Shown here piece by piece: positions 61,867 through 64,000 of a stretch of DNA of 64,000 nucleotides. The notes beneath the pieces are model-generated. The model saw only the letters and a program-made list of their open reading frames with translations, was not told the origin of the DNA and did not search any database. Position 1 is the first letter of the stretch. Every line of letters begins with the position of its first letter. This stretch comes from Arcicella aurantiaca (GTDB taxonomy: Bacteria; Bacteroidota; Bacteroidia; Cytophagales; Spirosomataceae), in the NCBI RefSeq assembly GCF_003148625.1, contig NZ_QGGO01000004.1:61995-125994 (forward strand). Reading direction: 5' to 3'. Made by a program: the position numbers and the translations under genes.

Positions 61867-64000
61867 CTATTTGCTTAATAATTCTTGATGACGTTTACTT
61901 GCTAAACTTAATACTTCTGTACTTAACTTTTCGTGGTTCTCTGAAAGTGCATCCACTTCTGAAAAGTCAAACATATCATCTATTTCTCCTCTTAGTTTTC
62001 TAATCTCGGATTCTCTTCCTTTCCAAAAATCAGGTTTATTGATTGCTTCTTGCAAGATTTCAACCAATTGTGACACTAACTTTTTTATTAATTCTTTATC
62101 TTCTTCTGGTACAGTTGTTCCTTCTTCATAAGCACGCATGATTATCAAATCATAAAAAGGTAGTTCCTGTTCGTTAAGTCCTTCTTCTTTATCTTCTTTT
62201 CGTCCTTTGGCTATATCGTTATGCAAAGCGGTAAATTCATCTACTTGGTTCGCCCAATTACCTTTATAGCGTTCTATTATTTGCTGTAATCTCTCTAAGA
62301 AACGTTGATAAAGCCCTGGGTCTTTTTCCATATTTACCTTAATATGCCTTCTGATAGCGTGTTCCATTTCTGAAGCTTTCGACTGCGTGTGTCCGCCAAG
62401 CTTATTAAGTTCTGAAAAGAAATCATCAGATAGTAAACTCACTGGTGGTATTTTACTATCAATTCCCAAAGTTTCGAGATACTGGTCAATCAACTTTCTT
62501 ACTTTGGGCTTTGCCCATTTTAAGTCTAAACTCTCATCTTTATAACGGTTCTTAATTCTAACTAATAAGTACCCAAAACGCTTTGTTTGTACATAGTAAT
62601 CTTTAGCTATTCGGGTATTAAAGAGTAAATCAACACTATCAAAATAGGCTTTTAGATAAGTATCAAATTGAGCCCGAAATGAAACGGATTCGGCTAAAGT
62701 GATACAGCGTTCTGCTAAATCAAACTCTGCTTTTTTATCACTCATCGTTTGCTCAACAAATGCTCTAAATTCTTTAATGCCTTTATCTTCAAAGAGTTGA
62801 ATCATTCGATTGTAACGAGCTTCTAATACGGGAATTTCTTTATTGATGTCCCTGAAATACTCCAAAAGCTCTTTAATATCTTTCTCATCTTCTGCTCCCC
62901 AAATATTTAAGGCTTCTTTTAAATGGTTTGATACGCCATAATAATCCACCAAAATACCGTGCGACTTTGTTCCTTTGGTTCGGTTTACTCGGGCAATTGC
63001 CTGTAATAGGTCGTGTTCTCGGATATTTCTATCTAAGTACATCACTTGAGCAATAGGTGCATCAAAACCTGTTAATAAACGGTCGCAGACACACAAAAAC
63101 GCTACGCCTGTTTCTGGTTTCAGATAATTACCCGTCTCATCCGTTTTGTAGTTAAAGTCCTTTTTGAAGTTTTCAACGGCATTCATCTCTTTTGCTTTCT
63201 TTCTGGCGGCACTAATGAAGGCTTCTTCGTTGTTGTCTTGCATGGTTACTACGGTACAAGCTTCAATAAAAGCAATTTGCTTTATGAGTTGCTCATCCCG
63301 TACTTCTTTGCTTTCTTCCAATTTCAACCGTTCTTTTACTGCTTCCAAAATCAAATATTGATAACGTGCGGCTGCCAATATTGAACTGGCTACTACCATC
63401 GCTTTGTAGCCATTTGGTAAAATCTCATCAATGTAATGATTTACTAAGTCTTTTGAGATTTTACGCAATCTATCCATGTTTTCAAGATAGGCTTGCATAG
63501 TACCATAGCGTTTTTGGATTTCCTCTTTTTCTTCTTTTGTTCGTTTGCTAAATACGTCTTCAAAATCTCTGTCAAAAGCTTCTTTGTTTTTAATTTGGTC
63601 GGTGGTGGTTTTGCCGATGTATACAATATCTAAGGTGGCTCGGTCATCTACCGCTTGGCGTATCTTATAAGTATCAATGAAGTCTTTTGACCCTCCGAAA
63701 CGCTCGTGGGTCTTTTGCTTGTGGCGGTCTGTTAGTAAAGGTGTACCCGTAAAGGCAATTTTGGCAGCATTCGGGAAGGCCGCAAATAAATTATCTCCCA
63801 TGTCGCCTCCTTGGGTTCGGTGGGCTTCATCAATTAACAATACTATTCGGTCTGATTTATTAACAACTTCAAAGGGCTTAAATTCAGGCACTTCACCTTC
63901 TTCTACGTAGGCTTTCATTAAACTTGCCGAGTGCTTGAGTTCGTCTTCTACAAATTTGTGAATCATCACCATATTCAGGTCTGAGCTGTCACCACTTAGC
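61867..64000 (-). CDS. hsdR: Type I restriction endonuclease subunit R (partial, 5' end outside window)
   Basis: The visible 710 residues or so are the motor and C-terminal parts of HsdR. The frame is open to the window edge, so the N-terminal nuclease domain and Walker A lie beyond 64000. Seen here are the DEAH-type Walker B LLIDEAHRTQ, motif III IAFTGTPLL, and motifs V-VI VAFLCVCDRLLTGFDAP ... QAIARVNRTKG. The C-terminal helical region binds the HsdM/HsdS core. HsdR translocates DNA and cuts it far from the recognition site. The hsdM and hsdS genes are presumably upstream, outside the window. Confidence 0.93.
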   Translation of the reverse strand, partial: LSGDSSDLNMVMIHKFVEDELKHSASLMKAYVEEGEVPEFKPFEVVNKSDRIVLLIDEAHRTQGGDMGDNLFAAFPNAAKIAFTGTPLLTDRHKQKTHERFGGSKDFIDTYKIRQAVDDRATLDIVYIGKTTTDQIKNKEAFDRDFEDVFSKRTKEEKEEIQKRYGTMQAYLENMDRLRKISKDLVNHYIDEILPNGYKAMVVASSILAAARYQYLILEAVKERLKLEESKEVRDEQLIKQIAFIEACTVVTMQDNNEEAFISAARKKAKEMNAVENFKKDFNYKTDETGNYLKPETGVAFLCVCDRLLTGFDAPIAQVMYLDRNIREHDLLQAIARVNRTKGTKSHGILVDYYGVSNHLKEALNIWGAEDEKDIKELLEYFRDINKEIPVLEARYNRMIQLFEDKGIKEFRAFVEQTMSDKKAEFDLAERCITLAESVSFRAQFDTYLKAYFDSVDLLFNTRIAKDYYVQTKRFGYLLVRIKNRYKDESLDLKWAKPKVRKLIDQYLETLGIDSKIPPVSLLSDDFFSELNKLGGHTQSKASEMEHAIRRHIKVNMEKDPGLYQRFLERLQQIIERYKGNWANQVDEFTALHNDIAKGRKEDKEEGLNEQELPFYDLIIMRAYEEGTTVPEEDKELIKKLVSQLVEILQEAINKPDFWKGRESEIRKLRGEIDDMFDFSEVDALSENHEKLSTEVLSLASKRHQELLSK

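Overview
The window is AT-rich DNA (I estimate about 35-37% G+C by eye) from a member of the Bacteroidota, most likely an environmental Cytophagales-type bacterium. The signs are a SusC/SusD pair, TonB proteins built into a BlaI/BlaR1-like locus, LytTR and membrane-tethered regulators, many TAnnTTTG-like -7 boxes and intergenic palindromes. No species can be named from the sequence.

Layout. Positions 1-8,200 hold an RMD1-like membrane protein, a TonB-dependent receptor, an exported RidA, and a BlaI / ExbD / M56-TonB / TonB group. Positions 8,267-15,258 form an RNA-repair-type cluster: Pnkp-like kinase/phosphatase, nucleotidyltransferase, T4 Rnl1-like RNA ligase, a predicted PD-(D/E)XK protein, a slipin, a stretch of tRNA-like arms just upstream of the slipin, and a divergent WYL regulator. 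Positions 15,371-19,076 are ordinary (two LytTR proteins, ScoA, tRNA-Val, HopJ-family protein, AraC regulator). Positions 19,384-34,588 are a glycan-use locus: two GH29 fucosidases, a sialidase-fold enzyme, a membrane-tethered regulator with a transcriptional-activator-like C-terminus, SusC, SusD and a large VCBS/UnbV lipoprotein.

Positions 34,844-51,333 are a dense defence island, almost all on the minus strand. It starts with a retron: an RT with the retron signatures NAxxH and VTG, and an upstream ncRNA bounded by an 11-bp a1/a2 inverted repeat. The RT is tightly followed by four genes that look like a modified two-component module, one of which joins receiver domains to a C-terminal RNxxxxH (HEPN RNase-like) motif. 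A second WYL regulator comes next, then a six-gene MoxR-vWA-beta-propeller-type ternary conflict operon, two unusual tRNA genes, and a three-gene hipB-hipS-hipT-like toxin-antitoxin locus. Positions 51,539-58,402 hold an AraC fragment and a polyamine/membrane cluster (SpeD, DUF4178, a 57-residue small protein, DUF350, SpeE-like, FAD oxidoreductase, membrane protein). Positions 58,612-64,000 are a degenerate McrBC locus disrupted near an inverted-repeat element, a YgjP-like metallopeptidase and the 3' part of hsdR, which runs off the window.

The most interesting signals are these. (1) The retron is coupled to a receiver-HEPN phosphorelay-like module. (2) tRNA-like RNA lies at the head of an RNA-repair cluster. 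(3) One 19-bp palindrome, TACGCAA-N5-TTGCGTA, occurs at three promoters: two in the RNA-repair cluster and one upstream of the WYL gene beside the retron. This suggests the two systems share regulatory logic.
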